Below are positions 52,659 through 64,000 of a stretch of DNA of 64,000 nt, piece by piece. Under the pieces are notes generated by a model. That model made no database searches. It was given only the letters and a program-made list of their open reading frames with translations, and was not told where the DNA came from. The position numbers and the translations under genes were made by a program. This DNA is from Isoetes taiwanensis (taxonomy: Eukaryota > Streptophyta > Lycopodiopsida > Isoetales > Isoetaceae). The stretch spans positions 1,994,777-2,058,776 of the forward strand of contig JAJEKV010000036.1 in the NCBI GenBank assembly GCA_021234155.1, written 5' to 3'. The stretch's first letter is position 1. Every line of letters starts with the position of its first letter.

Positions 52659-55590
52659 ATGGAGGGTGAGAATTCCAATGGAAGTGATGGTTCTAAGCGC
52701 AAGTATGCCGACATTGGCCGATGTTATGCCACAAAACAAATAAAGCGTGTTGGCAGTTGGGTGGATTGCATCCTCGATTCAACGGCAAGCGCCCGTCAGA
52801 TCAAAGATTAGTTTTTGTGATCGTTTCTTTGCAAGATGACAGTTTTTTTACGTTTTCGAACTGTAATTGGAAATCCTTCGAAGTTATTGTTATGAAATCA
52901 ATGATCGAAACTTGAAAGATGGACTTCAAGAAGTAAAAGTCTGCTAATAGCAAAGATAAATTGGCTGCAAAACATTCATCGTTTATCAATGATTGTTGGA
53001 AAAAAAGGAGATATAAACAAGAATGTTTCTTCAAAATTGCTAAAGATCTGACCAAGAAATTTATCCAAAGCTGCGGCAAGAAGGAAGATAATGTCATTAA
53101 ATTGGAGCAAATGTATGGGCTTTGGCGGGAAGGATGCCAAGATCAAATAGAATCGATGATTCAATCAAATGTCGAGGTTAAATGGAATTTTGGCTTGACA
53201 ATACCAAAAGTTTCACCAAAGGTTAGAGATGTCATGAAGAGGAGAACACAAGCAATACAATACCTTGATATCTCCGCGGGTTTGCTCTTGTAATTGAATC
53301 AATTCAGTCTTGGAGTTTATGTTTTCTTCCAAAATTCTTTCATGACTTTATTACGTACATTCTAGTTACATTCGAAAGTGACACGTTAATGAATACACAT
53401 GGTTCTCATGAAATGTATTGCATTTTACATTGTTTACATAGTAGCAGAAATCTTTGCAGTTGATGTGCTATTAGGTACTTTTTAGATGTACATCCATTAA
53501 CAGATTACATGTCCATGCAATTTGCATTTACATGTACTTGAATATCAAAATTACATCATTCTACATTTTAGTGTACTTTCGGGTAATGAAGCCAAACAAA
53601 TCGGACATATGTACATTAGTTGTACTAATATTGTAACATTAATGTGATGTACTAATATTGGAACATTAATTAGATGTACATTGGATGTACATTGATGTAC
53701 ATTGGATGTTGATGGAACTGTTGGTACGTACATTAGATGTCTTACAGTACATTAGATGTACATTAGATGTCGATAAGAGTCGGTGGAACTGTTGGATGGA
53801 CATTTTATGTACATAGAACATACATTAATTGTACAATAGTATAGTTCAATACTCTTTTGGCATCCGTTGCCGACATCATTTTGCTAACATGGTCTTTAAT
53901 GCTTTTGTTATTGCGCACCGAGCTTTATCAACGGTTTGTATATCGTAATCCACGATGCAAAAATTAGCCGACCGGCGGTTCGAGTATCCGAAACCTGATT
54001 GCATAAGGAAAATTGAAGGAGAGAAACACATGTTGTTGTGTCAAACATGAGCAAGCGATCCTGCATGCGAAAGGCCTTCAACGATATGAGGAGATCCCTA
54101 CATGTTAATTGCACTTGCTTGTACAGTAGTGTCCGTGCATCGGCAAAACAATGGAGTATGTCAAGCAAACAAGAAAACTTTTGATAATGTTAGTATCTTG
54201 TGGAGGTCAGCGGTTTTGCGAGAAATATGTGACGGATGAATGGCATAAACTAAAATGCATCAAAGGCGAATGTGATGAATGTGGAGTGAAGAAATTAGAC
54301 ATCCTGTCCAAACGAGGAAGATGGAATTAATGTGGATGGCAAGTATATGCATATGTCAATGAGCCATCCAAAAAGGTACATCCGAAGGCTTAGATTAGTT
54401 GATCGAATGACAAAGCATCTGTTTTGTTAAAGAACATGAAAAATCAGCTTGCTAAGTTTCTGAGATCATAACTTTACAAAGACACCTTTGGCGAGCAAGC
54501 AGTTTAAAAGATGTGTTGAGAAACTCCGGATAATAGTGTGTTGTCTATTGTTGACTTTGCTTGAGAGAACTACACATTGAAACCGAAGGGGGACGGAAGT
54601 GCAATCCGAGCATTGGAATCTGATCAAATTAGTATTTTGGTCCATATTTCAATGATGAAAATAGAAGGTAAGCTTAAAAAAACAAAGTGCATTTCTATGT
54701 TTCCAGGATGACAGGAAGCATGACACTCATTTTGTGCAACATGGTTTTAAATTACATTTGGGGTGGCTTAAGAATAATGGAGGTGGACACATAAACCTTC
54801 ATTATGTGTGGTCGGATGGTTGTGCATTTCAATTCAAATCACGCGTGCATGGTATGGAATCAGAGATACCATGTTGAAAATAAAATTCGAAAGTGATATG
54901 GAATTTCTTTGGATCCGGCCATGGGAAAGGCACACATGATGGCGAGGCTGGTATAGCAAAGTTGTGGCTTGAGAGCGAGCGAGAGAAAACAAAAATGGCA
55001 TGCCGGTGGCAGTCGTGAAAGCTTGGCTTGTGCGGTTTTAAGGGCCAAGGAATCGGATTGTGAAAGGGTGTTTTGGGAGGTTGGAAAACAGATGTGAACA
55101 GCAAAGAAGCATTCAATTGCAAGACTTTACACGGTACTCGTGCAGATACATTCGTAGGTCAACTATAAACCCAGCCAGATCCAACAAAGTTGCTATGCAC
55201 GGTTCACTCTGCTTTTGTGATGCTTGCATTAACTTCAATTGGTTGAATTGTGAGAACATTAAACATTGTGGAGAATGGTCTCTAAAAGTTTGGAGCCCAC
55301 AGATCATATTGCCTCTCGTGTTGAAGCCGAAAATGATGTGGATGTTTTGTATGCAGAGGACTAGGCTGGTTTAGATGACACTTTGTAGGCAATTTCGGAT
55401 GTATTTGTGTCTTTTTGCAACACACCAGACAATGTGGAAGGTGTTTCATACTATGTTCTCATGTGCACCAGGGAAAACCATGCATTGGAAGAAGATTCAA
55501 TTGATGACTATGGAAATGAATACTCACTTTGGCACTAGTGTCATTGAAGGACAATATTATGAACTAATCGGGCTGCCACAATAAGTATAA
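52659..55590 (+). pseudogene. T3: transposase of E3
   Basis: It starts MEGENSNGSDGSKRKYADIG. In order, over frameshifts: QECFFKIAKDLTKKFIQSCG, EQMYGLWREGCQDQIESMIQ, MRRSLHVNCTCLYSS (Cys motif), LKCIKGECDECGVKKLDIL, FGEQAV, TPDNSVLSIVDFA then ENYTLKPKG (54525-54590), VQSEHWN, ISILVHIS, DDRKHDTHFVQHGFKLHLGW, YVWSDGCAFQFKSR (54806-54845), WNFFGSGHGKGTHDGEAGI (54897-54955), NPARSNKVAMHGSLCFCDAC, GEWSLKVW, VEGVSYYVLMCTREN. The same motif order as T1 and T2, with the acidic residues of DFA, SDG and HDG all present. Several single-base shifts; inactive as read, or the sequence has indel errors. Confidence 0.8.
53460..53840. repeat. ATGTACATT repeats, family P4, inside E3
   Basis: More than ten ATGTACATT/TTAGATGTAC units between two T3 coding parts, with no coding sequence, so probably intronic. 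Confidence 0.8.
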
Positions 55591-55603
55591 ACCGCTTCCT
55601 ACT

Positions 55604-55925
55604 AAGAATGTTTTGGTACCGAGAAATGCGTGATTGGGGTTCGAATCCCATTCAAGAAAGTAAAAACACAAATTTGAAGGGGCAAGCACAGCATTTCACT
55701 TGCCGATGAAGTCCATGAGACATTGTTATCACAACTTCCAAAGAATTGTAGATGACATGGACTAAGTCGGATCCGTAGTACTTTCCCGAAATATTGTAAT
55801 ACTTTGTTATAAGAATCAAGAACTGGACTACTTGAAGTGCATTATGTACATCAATGTACATAAGATGTACAACAGATGTATATCTTATGTACATCTTATG
55901 TACATCATTTGTACATTCCGAAATA
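55604..55925. repeat. ATGTAC repeats at the T3/F3 convergent junction
   Basis: A cluster at 55845-55920 (ATCAATGTACATAAGATGTA and TCTTATGTACATC). A T-arm-like GGGGTTCGAATCCCAT occurs at 55635-55650, but no tRNA cloverleaf surrounds it. Confidence 0.65.
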
Positions 55926-56671
55926 TTATAAAAATTTGTTAAGTGTAAGTTGATTAGAATTGAACACAAGAAAGTTGAATTGCATAAACACTAAAATGGT
56001 TTCGGTCATGGCAAAGATAAGAAATGGATGTGTTTTCATGTACAAATGGTTGATATATTTATATTGTGGACATAAATATAACACACCCAAAAATGAGCAT
56101 GGCTCATAATTCATGACCAAGCTTCAAAATGTCAAGAGGAGCCCTGATATCTTATGACTATTGCATCATGTCTTCCAGCCGCTAGAGAGGTCAAGAGATA
56201 TCCTCTAAAGCAGTAGTCCATGCGGTTTCTATAGCACGCCACACGGCAAACCTTTCCATCCTACATAGCTCGTGATCTTCCAGACACGTGCCTTCCCCAA
56301 GGGTTGTGCAACAAGTGATTTTTTGCCAATGTACCTTTCATGGTTGCTCGTTCCTCATAATTTTCAATTTGCTCAACCTTTTCCCAAAGTTCGAGAACAG
56401 TAAAGATAGAGGCGATAATCGGTCCCCAACCCTATGTACTTGCAGCTTGTGTTGGTTTGTATTACCTCCGGGTGCAGTGAGAACTCTATCTCTTAGTTTC
56501 TTAATAGTCTTTTGTGTTTCAAATCCATTCATCTACAAAGCAAATGAAGATCACTTAATTATGTATACACACTCATAATTGTACCAATAAGAAAGACAAA
56601 GAAGAATAGAGTACTCAAGTGCAATGAACAAAAACTTTGATACATATATTCATAACATTTGAATTTGTACA

Positions 56672-59600
56672 TCAGTCAAAGTCTGTACCAACAATGGGCC
56701 AGTCGAGAGGCCAATAACATGATGGCAGTTTCTCCATTCCTTGCTCCGTATATTGACTAAATTTAGGCAGCAGAGCACCCAAGTTGTTGCCATAGTTTGC
56801 CAGCAAAATCTGTTCCACCTGCTCTGATATGCCATCTGCTGCATTAGTCATTGGATGCTCTTTCACATAAACTATACCATCTTCAGCCATTTTGAATCCA
56901 TTAAGCCATGGAATGAGCTCCATGACAAGCAATCTGTCGCCAGCTAATATCGGTGTCCAAGAGAAAGGACATATGTAGCTTCATATAGGATTCAAAGTGG
57001 ATTTGTATCTTCGTCGTCGACGATCTGTATGTCCATAGTACTCTGGGTACTCTTTCCATACCACGACTAATGGTTTCACAAACAACCCCTTTTGAGGTTC
57101 AAGAGGGTGTTTGTGTGGTAGTCCAACACTTGCCCCCGGTCAGAAACAAACTTCAGCTTTATGGAAAAAAGCATCACAAATATGTTCCACAATTGGTTGA
57201 AGATTTTTAGAAGTGAGTGAAGACCAGATGGCAACATCAAACCCTTCTCTTACAAATGCTAACAAATGATGCTAACCCCGGCCCGCATTAAAAAAACACA
57301 TTTCCTATATTAAATTGAAGCTCATCTTTCCGGATCATTTGGTATCTTGAGTTAATATTTTCATTCTTGTGCACACTCTTGCCCAACCACGTAATTTAAG
57401 TCAAAGATAACGAGCTTTCTCCTCGAATTAGATGATTCATGTCAGCAAGAAAACACTTGAGATTCACAATTTATAATTACATTTCGGACACACAATTGAG
57501 AAAACACATTGATAATTACACGATTGTTATTTGCACAGTGTAAGTGAGACAAATAAATTAATTTTTCATTACTTATTGAGTACAAAGAAGCTCTGAGCAT
57601 GGCTCATACAAAACTGTAATTTACAAACAAGTCAAAGGGACTATCTACCCTGTGTAGGAACAATCGCTTGTATATTCATCTCGCCTTCTACAATTAATGC
57701 CTCCATTAGATGATCCCTCCGTGACTTGGCATAGGCATCGATGAACCAATGGGTGTCATCTCGCATGGTGCACAAGTATTAGAGGACTATACCAACAAAT
57801 AACTAATAGGAAAATAACATGTTCTACTTACAAAAATGGAGCTTGGCTGTGCATCAACCCAAAGATCTATGAATTTGTGCATGTAAGCCGCAATGTACAT
57901 GCAAGGGTTGCCGGTACTAGTTTCGGCATTTTAGGACGTAACATGTGAGCATCAAAGTTCTTCCTACCATGGTTTAAGCTGTTGGATCCGAGCATCATGT
58001 TATTGATCACAAGCTTATGAAACCCGCAAAATTGCAATGTGAGAATAAATCAAGCATAAGAAATTGCAATATGAGAATAATCAAATCATAAAAACAAAAC
58101 AGTAAAAAACTCTTACTTATACGGACCACTTTAGCATCGGTACATAGCCTTTGACGAGAGAGAGGATCTGTATACTTGGGCTAGCTATAGATGGAAAAGA
58201 GCTTTTCATTGGACCAGCAAGCACAAGTATTGCCAATGCCACATTTGGGCCTTGCGTAACAAGGGGATTCACCGTAAAGTGCCATACAATGTGCCCGAGT
58301 GACTTGTAGGGGGTTTTTTTGACCCATTTCCATAATACGTAAGAGGTAGGGGGTTTTTGCCACTACTTGGGGGTAAACTTTGTGCGGAAGGGGTCTAATT
58401 TGCCTTTCAAGAAATCGTGATCTGTGGGGGTTTTTTGATCACCCTATGCACGCACATGGCATACCCCCTTACTATAAATGAACCCCGGGTTCTGCGTAAT
58501 TGGAACAAATATGTATTGGCATCTTGCAATCAAAATGCCATCCAGCCCTTCCTTTATGTTAGTGTTCATTGCATCTCCCGTTCTTGAGGGAATTCACAAA
58601 AATTGCGGAAGGTGTCCGGTCGAACCGTAGAAAAACTTGTGTTTCCAATCAGATGGAAGATCGCTACAAAGGTACACGCACACAAATCCAGATTACATAT
58701 TAATACATAAGATGAGTGACTTAGGGAATGAAATAACATAAATATGTTGAAATGCTAGCCTACCTCCCATAGACATCTACCATCTTAGAGGTCAAGTCCG
58801 ACTTCCCGTGAGAACTCGTCAACATCACTTTGAAAGATAGAGGGTGCGGGCTTAGGAGGACAGTCCCTATAAGGAGTGAATGGAACCAACCTTTTCAATC
58901 AGGGTTCACTAAAACTGCATACAAGGAAACAACAAAGATTAGCAAAAGAATATATCTATTGTAATCAATTGTATATTACTCACCTTGTAAATTCATCATT
59001 GTTTAAAAAGATCTTCTCGAGGACTGCTGCACCTTTATTTGTTATCACATCAATATTTGCTTGTAGATCCTCTTCCTCTTCCGGGTTCGACTCGGAAAGG
59101 ATCGGGGATCGCCTTCCTTCACGGCCCCGTGATCGTGTCCTATGTACAAAAAAAATGTGGTTAATTACCATAAACCGAGATGTTTAACAAAATTAGTTCA
59201 TCTTGGACATACCTCTTTCTAGGTGGTGGTGGCACTTTTTTGCTGGAGATTTTCTTTTAGGAGGACATTTTTTGTTCTTGGGAGATTTTTGCTGCTTTTT
59301 TCCTTTTGGAGTGCCATCACCAGCATTCTTTTGCCTCCTCTTTGAGTGGACTCAACTACCAACTCAGCTTCCTCCCCGGTATCTCCCGGGTTAAAAATCG
59401 GATCCGGTCCTTTGTAGCTTCTTACATGTAACAGTCGGGCTGGGACCGCAGATGATCTTTGAGACGAAGTTTAATCTTTCTTAGCTTCTCCAATTACTAA
59501 TTTAGCACTTGGTGATGAAAGATTTTCTACATTCGCGGCTGATCATTGAAGGCTCGCGACCGCAGACCGCTTTAGCTTTCTCAAGTGCCATCCTCTCAAT

Positions 59601-61617
59601 TTCCTCAACTTCACTTTGCCATGTTGAGAAAGGTGCAAGGTGCATTGTTCTATTAGGCGGGCAATCGTAAAAATGTCATTGGTGATCCGGAGCTGGAAGG
59701 TAGAGGGTCTCTGATTCGGTCCCCGCTTATTATGCTCAATAAAATCAGAAGAGAGTCGATGCGGATGGCTCAAGAACATCAGCCATTAAAGTCGCTCCGG
59801 GATAGAACAAACCTCATCTGCAAACAAACAAATGATCTAAATTTCAATAGACATAAAAGAACATGAAAAATGTAACTAATGAGAAATATCGGTACATTAC
59901 GCCAAGCATGTACATTTCATGTACATAGAATGTACCAAATGTAAGTAACTACATTTAACTATAGCCAAATGTACATGTACATGTTCCTCAATGTACATAA
60001 AGGTACATCAATGTACCCGGATGTACAATCGATGTACCCGGATGTACCTGTGTATCCAGCTAGGGAATGTAGATCTATGCCAAAAAAAAAAGCACATATA
60101 TATGTAAAAATGCACATACTTATGAATCCATCTACGATGCACTCTAAAGATAAATGCATGTACATCTATTTGCAGATGTAGACTCCATTAGAGACATGTA
60201 CAACCGATACAACTGCAAATTCAAGCTCAAAAATAAAAGCATTAATAAACAAGCAAATATATGCCTATGTACCTCGCTACGGATGTATACTAAAAGTTAT
60301 ACATGTACAAGGAATAGCAATGCATCGAAAAGCCATACATGTAGAACTATGCGATTACAATAACAAATATGAATGAAGAGAAATATAAGTTTAAATTAGT
60401 TGAGAGCAATGCATACCTTTCACAATGTGGAAACCAAGCTGAATTGAATGCCCTCATCCCGGATGCAACCTTTTATGCATTGCTCTTTCATGGACGAGAT
60501 AACACAAAGGAAGAGGCAATAAGCATCTCTCGCATGGAGCTAGCAACAACAAACCAGTTTTGCCAAAGCCTTGGCCAACAGTACATGAACCTGAATGTGA
60601 TGAATCGCTTTATAGAAGTAGCTCCTGGGGGTAGGGCCTGGTGCGAGAACAATAGGTCCCGCTCCTCCCATGAAATCCAAAATCTGCGGAATGCCTTTGC
60701 TGAACCAATTCAATGCAATTAAGTTTTTCCTTTGCTTGTTCAATTGAGATTTCATGCCTTTCAATTTCTTTTTAGTTGCTTCCCTCGCAAACCAATGTCT
60801 AGCTTAGAAGAGTGTCGCTCTTTATCATGTCTACTCATAACCAAGTCTTCCAACTTGTACTTCAACACTCAAGATAACTTGATTTCCGCCAGGATCCCGG
60901 GACAATTTGTCAAATTCTTGTTTTGTCTCATCTATTTTCTCGGCAGATTCGCTGCGCAGATCTTGGATAGCATATCCTTTCTACCCTCAATCCTACTGAT
61001 GACCTTCAATGCATCCCTCCTTTCTTCCAAAGGTTTCTACTTCATTCAATAGGTTAGTTTTCTCCTCCAAACTCCATGCTTAAGTGAATCGCTATTGTGT
61101 CAACATCCGGCCCAGAATAACCTGTGGCTCTAATATTCTCACTGCAATGATGTCCCGCTTTGATAGTTGAGGATTTACCTCGCTGTGTGGTCCTCTCAGA
61201 ATTCTAAAATGAGGGTTTTGGTAAAGATCTTTGGCTACCCCAGCCACGCCCATCCAATCAACAAGCCGGCCCCTTCCAAGTGAAGAGCAAATGCCTCGCA
61301 AAATAGGTTGAAATATAATGGTTTGTAACCGCTTCTTGCCATATAAACCAATTCATAATATTTAAAAATCATCTTCCATGCCTCCGGATTCTCCCTTCCT
61401 TGAATCCTCGCCTGCTTTTTGAGCCTCACCCCATACCTCGCTCATAACCATCTCTAGGTTGGGTATGTGGGCCTCGTGATGTTTCACTTTTATGTCTTTG
61501 CTTCATCACCTCGTAACCCAAACGTAAACTCATTGAGGTAAAATTCCACCGCCGGCACTGCATCTTGTTACTGGTGGGACAGCAAGCACTCATCCGTATT
61601 TTGGGCCATAGGGGCTA
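56672..61617 (-). pseudogene. F3: E3 gene ending in an FCP1/NIF-like phosphatase
   Basis: The start is likely MAQNTDECLLSHQ near 61610. Parts in order on the - strand: NPEAWKMIFKYYELVYMARS; a coiled-coil-like KPLEERRDALKVISRIEGRK (about 61040); a basic region (KGKKQQKSPKNKKCPPKRKS, about 59260); acidic SPILSESNPEEEEDLQ (about 59080), also found in F2; a Cys cluster CMALYGESPCYARPKCGIGN (58270-58200); exons NPCMYIAAYMHKFIDLWVD and THWFIDAYAKSRRDHLMEAL. Then the HAD phosphatase: KLVIFDLNYVVG (57417-57382), GFDVAIWSSLTSKNLQPIVE, KPLVVVWKEYPEYYGHTDRR, IPWLNGFKMAEDGIVYVKEH, and a stop at 56672. The DLN motif matches F1. A RING is not clearly visible here. Introns and several frame changes. Confidence 0.65.
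59885..60310. repeat. ATGTAC repeats, family P4, inside F3
   Basis: Clusters of ATGTACAT, GGATGTACC and TACATGTAC at 59890-60065, with weaker units to 60310. They lie between F3 coding parts, so probably intronic. Confidence 0.8.
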
Positions 61618-61865
61618 GATGAAGAATCGTGGATCTAATTCAAGGTAGAAGGTATGATAGTGAACGAGGCAAACCAAGAAAGAATTTGGGAAAGAATTTC
61701 AAAATCCGAGCACCAAGTGGGTTCGGGGAGTAGTGGATAGCCATTAATCATGGCAGCTTACTAGTCGTCATGATGATAAAGCATATTCCAAAATGTGTAT
61801 TCTGGTGACATATGTATATGTACAAAAAGGGCTACACTTATAGACACCCTTTCATGCTTTTACCC

Positions 61866-62111
61866 ACATACAATTTGTTCTCACACATGTCCCATTTTCC
61901 ATCCAAACAATTGTCGCGAAAAACATGATAGCTTTCTGTATGTGTAGTTGTGTTGATTTCCTCGTGTCAATCCATGGACTGAATGAATTTGCCCTCGGTT
62001 TCGAATTGTCTCAAGACCCTTAAGCCTTTTGTTAGCTCCCTGGTGGCCCGCGCATACCAATGTGTCTATACTGGCCGTGATGAGGGCGAGAAGCCCCACC
62101 GCCACGTCCAA
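61866..62111 (-). pseudogene. T4: upstream part beyond E3
   Basis: The - strand reads IHSVHGLTRGNQHNYTYRKL and SCF, then over a shift DNCLDGKWDMCENKLYV up to the E3 border. It aligns with T1 TTKLHCIRPCDKEN, AHRTLSCFCNYC and KWDKC. Further upstream (62.1-62.3 kb) similarity fades, and the DFAENY and HGKG motifs of T4 are not found, so T4 was already truncated or diverges. Confidence 0.72.
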
Positions 62112-62199
62112 GAAGAGGGATCCACAAGGATGCCACGCTGGTCAAAGCTCCTCCAAGAAGTGTATGACCCAAAGGTAGGGACTACTACGCCACTACTGT

Positions 62200-64000
62200 C
62201 ATAGGCACGCTTACGTGCCTCGGGACCTCTGCTCGAAAGTGCCCAAGTAGTGGAGCACGCGCTGTTAGATGAGGATCGATTCAGTCTGGCTACCTCATGT
62301 TCCTATATATTGTAAAGCATTTTTGCTCCTTCAAAAAAGGGTTCGTGAGTGTTCTTTGTGTCACTACAGAGCTGCATATGCCGTCGTCACAGCTTCTTTT
62401 GAGCCTTCATTGCATAATTTGTTTTGATCAATGGATTGCCGTGGTTCTCCACAAGTGTCTGTGTGTTTCATTGTGTATTGCAATTGCCGCTTTATCTCGA
62501 AGTTTTTCAAGGTTTCTTTCCTCCCTAGCAAAAATCCCGCCGCGACAAGAGTGTCTGTGATTTGCCCCTCACGGACTTCAAGATCCTCACAGAGACCACC
62601 CCCTCAGCGATCCCGCCCTGACCCCAAACACCTCGCTGTCGCGGCTCACTTCCTGGAAAGTTTTATTGATACCATGCTCAATCCCTTTACCCCGACGCAT
62701 ATTCAACACCAGATGAGCCAAGACGCTGCCGCCATGAACCGGCGCTGACGCCTCCCCGGGCCACTGGAGCAAGTCCACATACACTGTCTCGGATTGTCTC
62801 TTCTCCGGTAATGAGCCGCACCGCTCCACCTACACCACGCATTAACTTTCCGCATCACCTCCCCGCGGGAAGGTCGCCATTGTTCCGCTCCCCTGCTCGC
62901 CACATCATGCGTAGGCCGCAACACTTTGAATTTACCTCCACCGTGGAATCCCCAACTCAAGATCCTACGCACTTCACCGCGAATTTCTCCTCTCGAACAT
63001 CCGCAAAATGTTTTCTCTATTGGTAATCTTTCTTAGGAACTTCTGCATTCACCGCTCTTACCTTTGTCAATTCCCCTACCGCTCTGCTCCTTAATCGCTC
63101 CCCACACTGCTCATGCCTCAGCCACAACCTTGCCCTACTCATAACCGCTTTCAGACTTTTTACTAATCTCACAACCTATGCCAGCCTTTGACCTACGAAA
63201 CTTCAACACCTACCGCCTTTTCTTTCCACAAATGCAAACACCCATTCATACCGACTTACACATGCTTTAAAAACCCACATCCACCTTTTGAAATGATAAA
63301 GGTAAACACATAGACCTCGTAGTGCTCAGCTCACATGGATGAATTCTGAGTCACTTGGTGTGACCCCAATGGTCACCCGGATCCAAAAACTAAATTCCAC
63401 ATCTTTTCGACGACTCGCTGCGGAGCACCCACGCACGGTCGATGGCAAACAAAAGCCACTGAAACAAGATTGATACACATGAAGACCTCTTTTCCCATTA
63501 CAAGACTTTAAGGATGATCAACAACCGAATCCACCTCAACACACTCAAGCGTAACTCCGTGAGAATCGCCTCTCGAGACTCTCGCATCGATCACAGATCT
63601 TAGTCAACAAGTTGGCTGAATTTCCAACCCAAAGCCAAATTTAGTGTGGTTTCTTCAAGGCTTACCCTCTCACATCCCATTTACACCGAGTATTCATACT
63701 TCAAGACATTACAAGCAAGAAGCCATTGAATTAGCTTCAATCACTGCTCATGTTTCTCACGCCAAGGATCAAGCCACTATACTCCCCATTTCCCCACACC
63801 CACGCCAAGCACCCTCGGGACGCTTCCACTATAGCTCTACCTAATAACATTTAAAATATTTCGCCAAGATTCGTGACATCCGGGCTAATGAGTGTAACTC
63901 GCGGATAGCATGATCCATTGCAAACGCCGCAACATGCGCAACCACACCAATCACAAATGTACAAATCCACTCCACCAACCAGATCACACGCCTGCTCACC
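62200..64000. other. C-rich region without recognised genes
   Basis: The composition changes to C-rich on the + strand. Open pieces on both strands (62431-62748 +, 62703-62972 -, 63644-63844 +) share no motif I recognise. It may be the non-coding or gag-like part of a retroelement extending beyond the window. Confidence 0.35.

Larger units (their letters stand above)
52349..61865. mobile_element. E3, 9.5 kb TIR DNA transposon with convergent T3 and F3
   Basis: The 22-bp perfect TIRs begin GGGTAAAAGCATGAAAGG (52349-52370 and 61844-61865). The 4-bp duplication ACAT flanks them (52345-52348 and 61866-61869). The insertion interrupts T4, whose frame is restored when the element and one ACAT are removed, which is independent proof of the borders. 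Contents are T3 (+, 52659-55590) and F3 (-, about 61610-56672), tail to tail, and several ATGTAC repeat clusters. Length and gene order match E1, although the TIR sequences differ after GGGT. Confidence 0.92.

Noticed and set aside
55635-55650. Second T-arm-like sequence (GGTTCGAATCC)
   Set aside because: The stem pairs poorly and no cloverleaf surrounds it.
60369-60722. 117-codon + frame inside E3
   Set aside because: It opens with ATG but overlaps F3 antisense and has no recognised motif.

Overview
This 64 kb window looks like a gene-poor, transposon-rich stretch of a plant (streptophyte) nuclear genome. The evidence is an L1-type LINE with a plant-style C-terminal zinc-binding domain, an LTR retrotransposon with a near-canonical initiator-Met tRNA primer site, short GT-AG introns, and one plant-like start context (acaATGGC). 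I cannot name the species. No ordinary host gene is recognisable. Almost every coding trace is carried by a mobile element, and most are broken by frameshifts and stops. Some breaks may be consensus errors, because sibling repeat copies differ at GC-rich and homopolymer sites.

Layout. 0-0.2 kb: transposase-like fragment. 0.2-3.2 kb: unrecognised. 3.3-7.2 kb: decayed + strand gene with a ParB-like domain and a permuted DNA N6/N4-type methyltransferase; AT-rich 34-base palindromes lie in its apparent introns. 7.5-23.7 kb: nested stack. A - strand LINE is split by an LTR retrotransposon (TSD GTATC), whose 3' LTR is split by a 9.1 kb TIR element (E1), which carries a + strand LINE. 23.75-25.2 kb: tandem repeats with a period near 160 bp. 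25.8-28.06 kb: inverted repeat units of about 0.88 kb. 28.5-33.2 kb: remnants of a second copy (E2). 34.5-36.6 kb: a different transposase-like ORF. 36.7-44.4 kb: block marked by GC-rich palindromes, holding an H3-like histone gene, tandem paralogues D2 and D1 (D1 split by a MITE), and duplicated small ORFs. 45.9-47.1 kb: hAT-type MITE in a repeat. 48-51.7 kb: block with GTGGTGA arrays and one two-exon gene. 51.9-62.1 kb: transposase gene T4 split by a 9.5 kb element (E3). 62.2-64 kb: C-rich, unrecognised.

Main result. One two-gene DNA transposon family occurs repeatedly. E1 (11669-20799) and E3 (52349-61865) have GGGT-starting TIRs and short TSDs (4 bp for E3, 3 or 4 bp for E1). Each carries two convergent genes. 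Gene T is a putative RNase H-like transposase with motifs DFAENY, SDGCxxQFKS and HGKGxHDG. Gene F carries a C-terminal FCP1/NIF-like phosphatase domain, with coiled coil, RING-like and basic segments in the copies where they survive. E2 has T and an F without a visible phosphatase; E4 is represented only by T4. A 259 bp MITE shares the E1 termini. Together with the H3-like histone and the ParB-methyltransferase, the window reads as mobile DNA carrying chromatin- and DNA-modifying genes.
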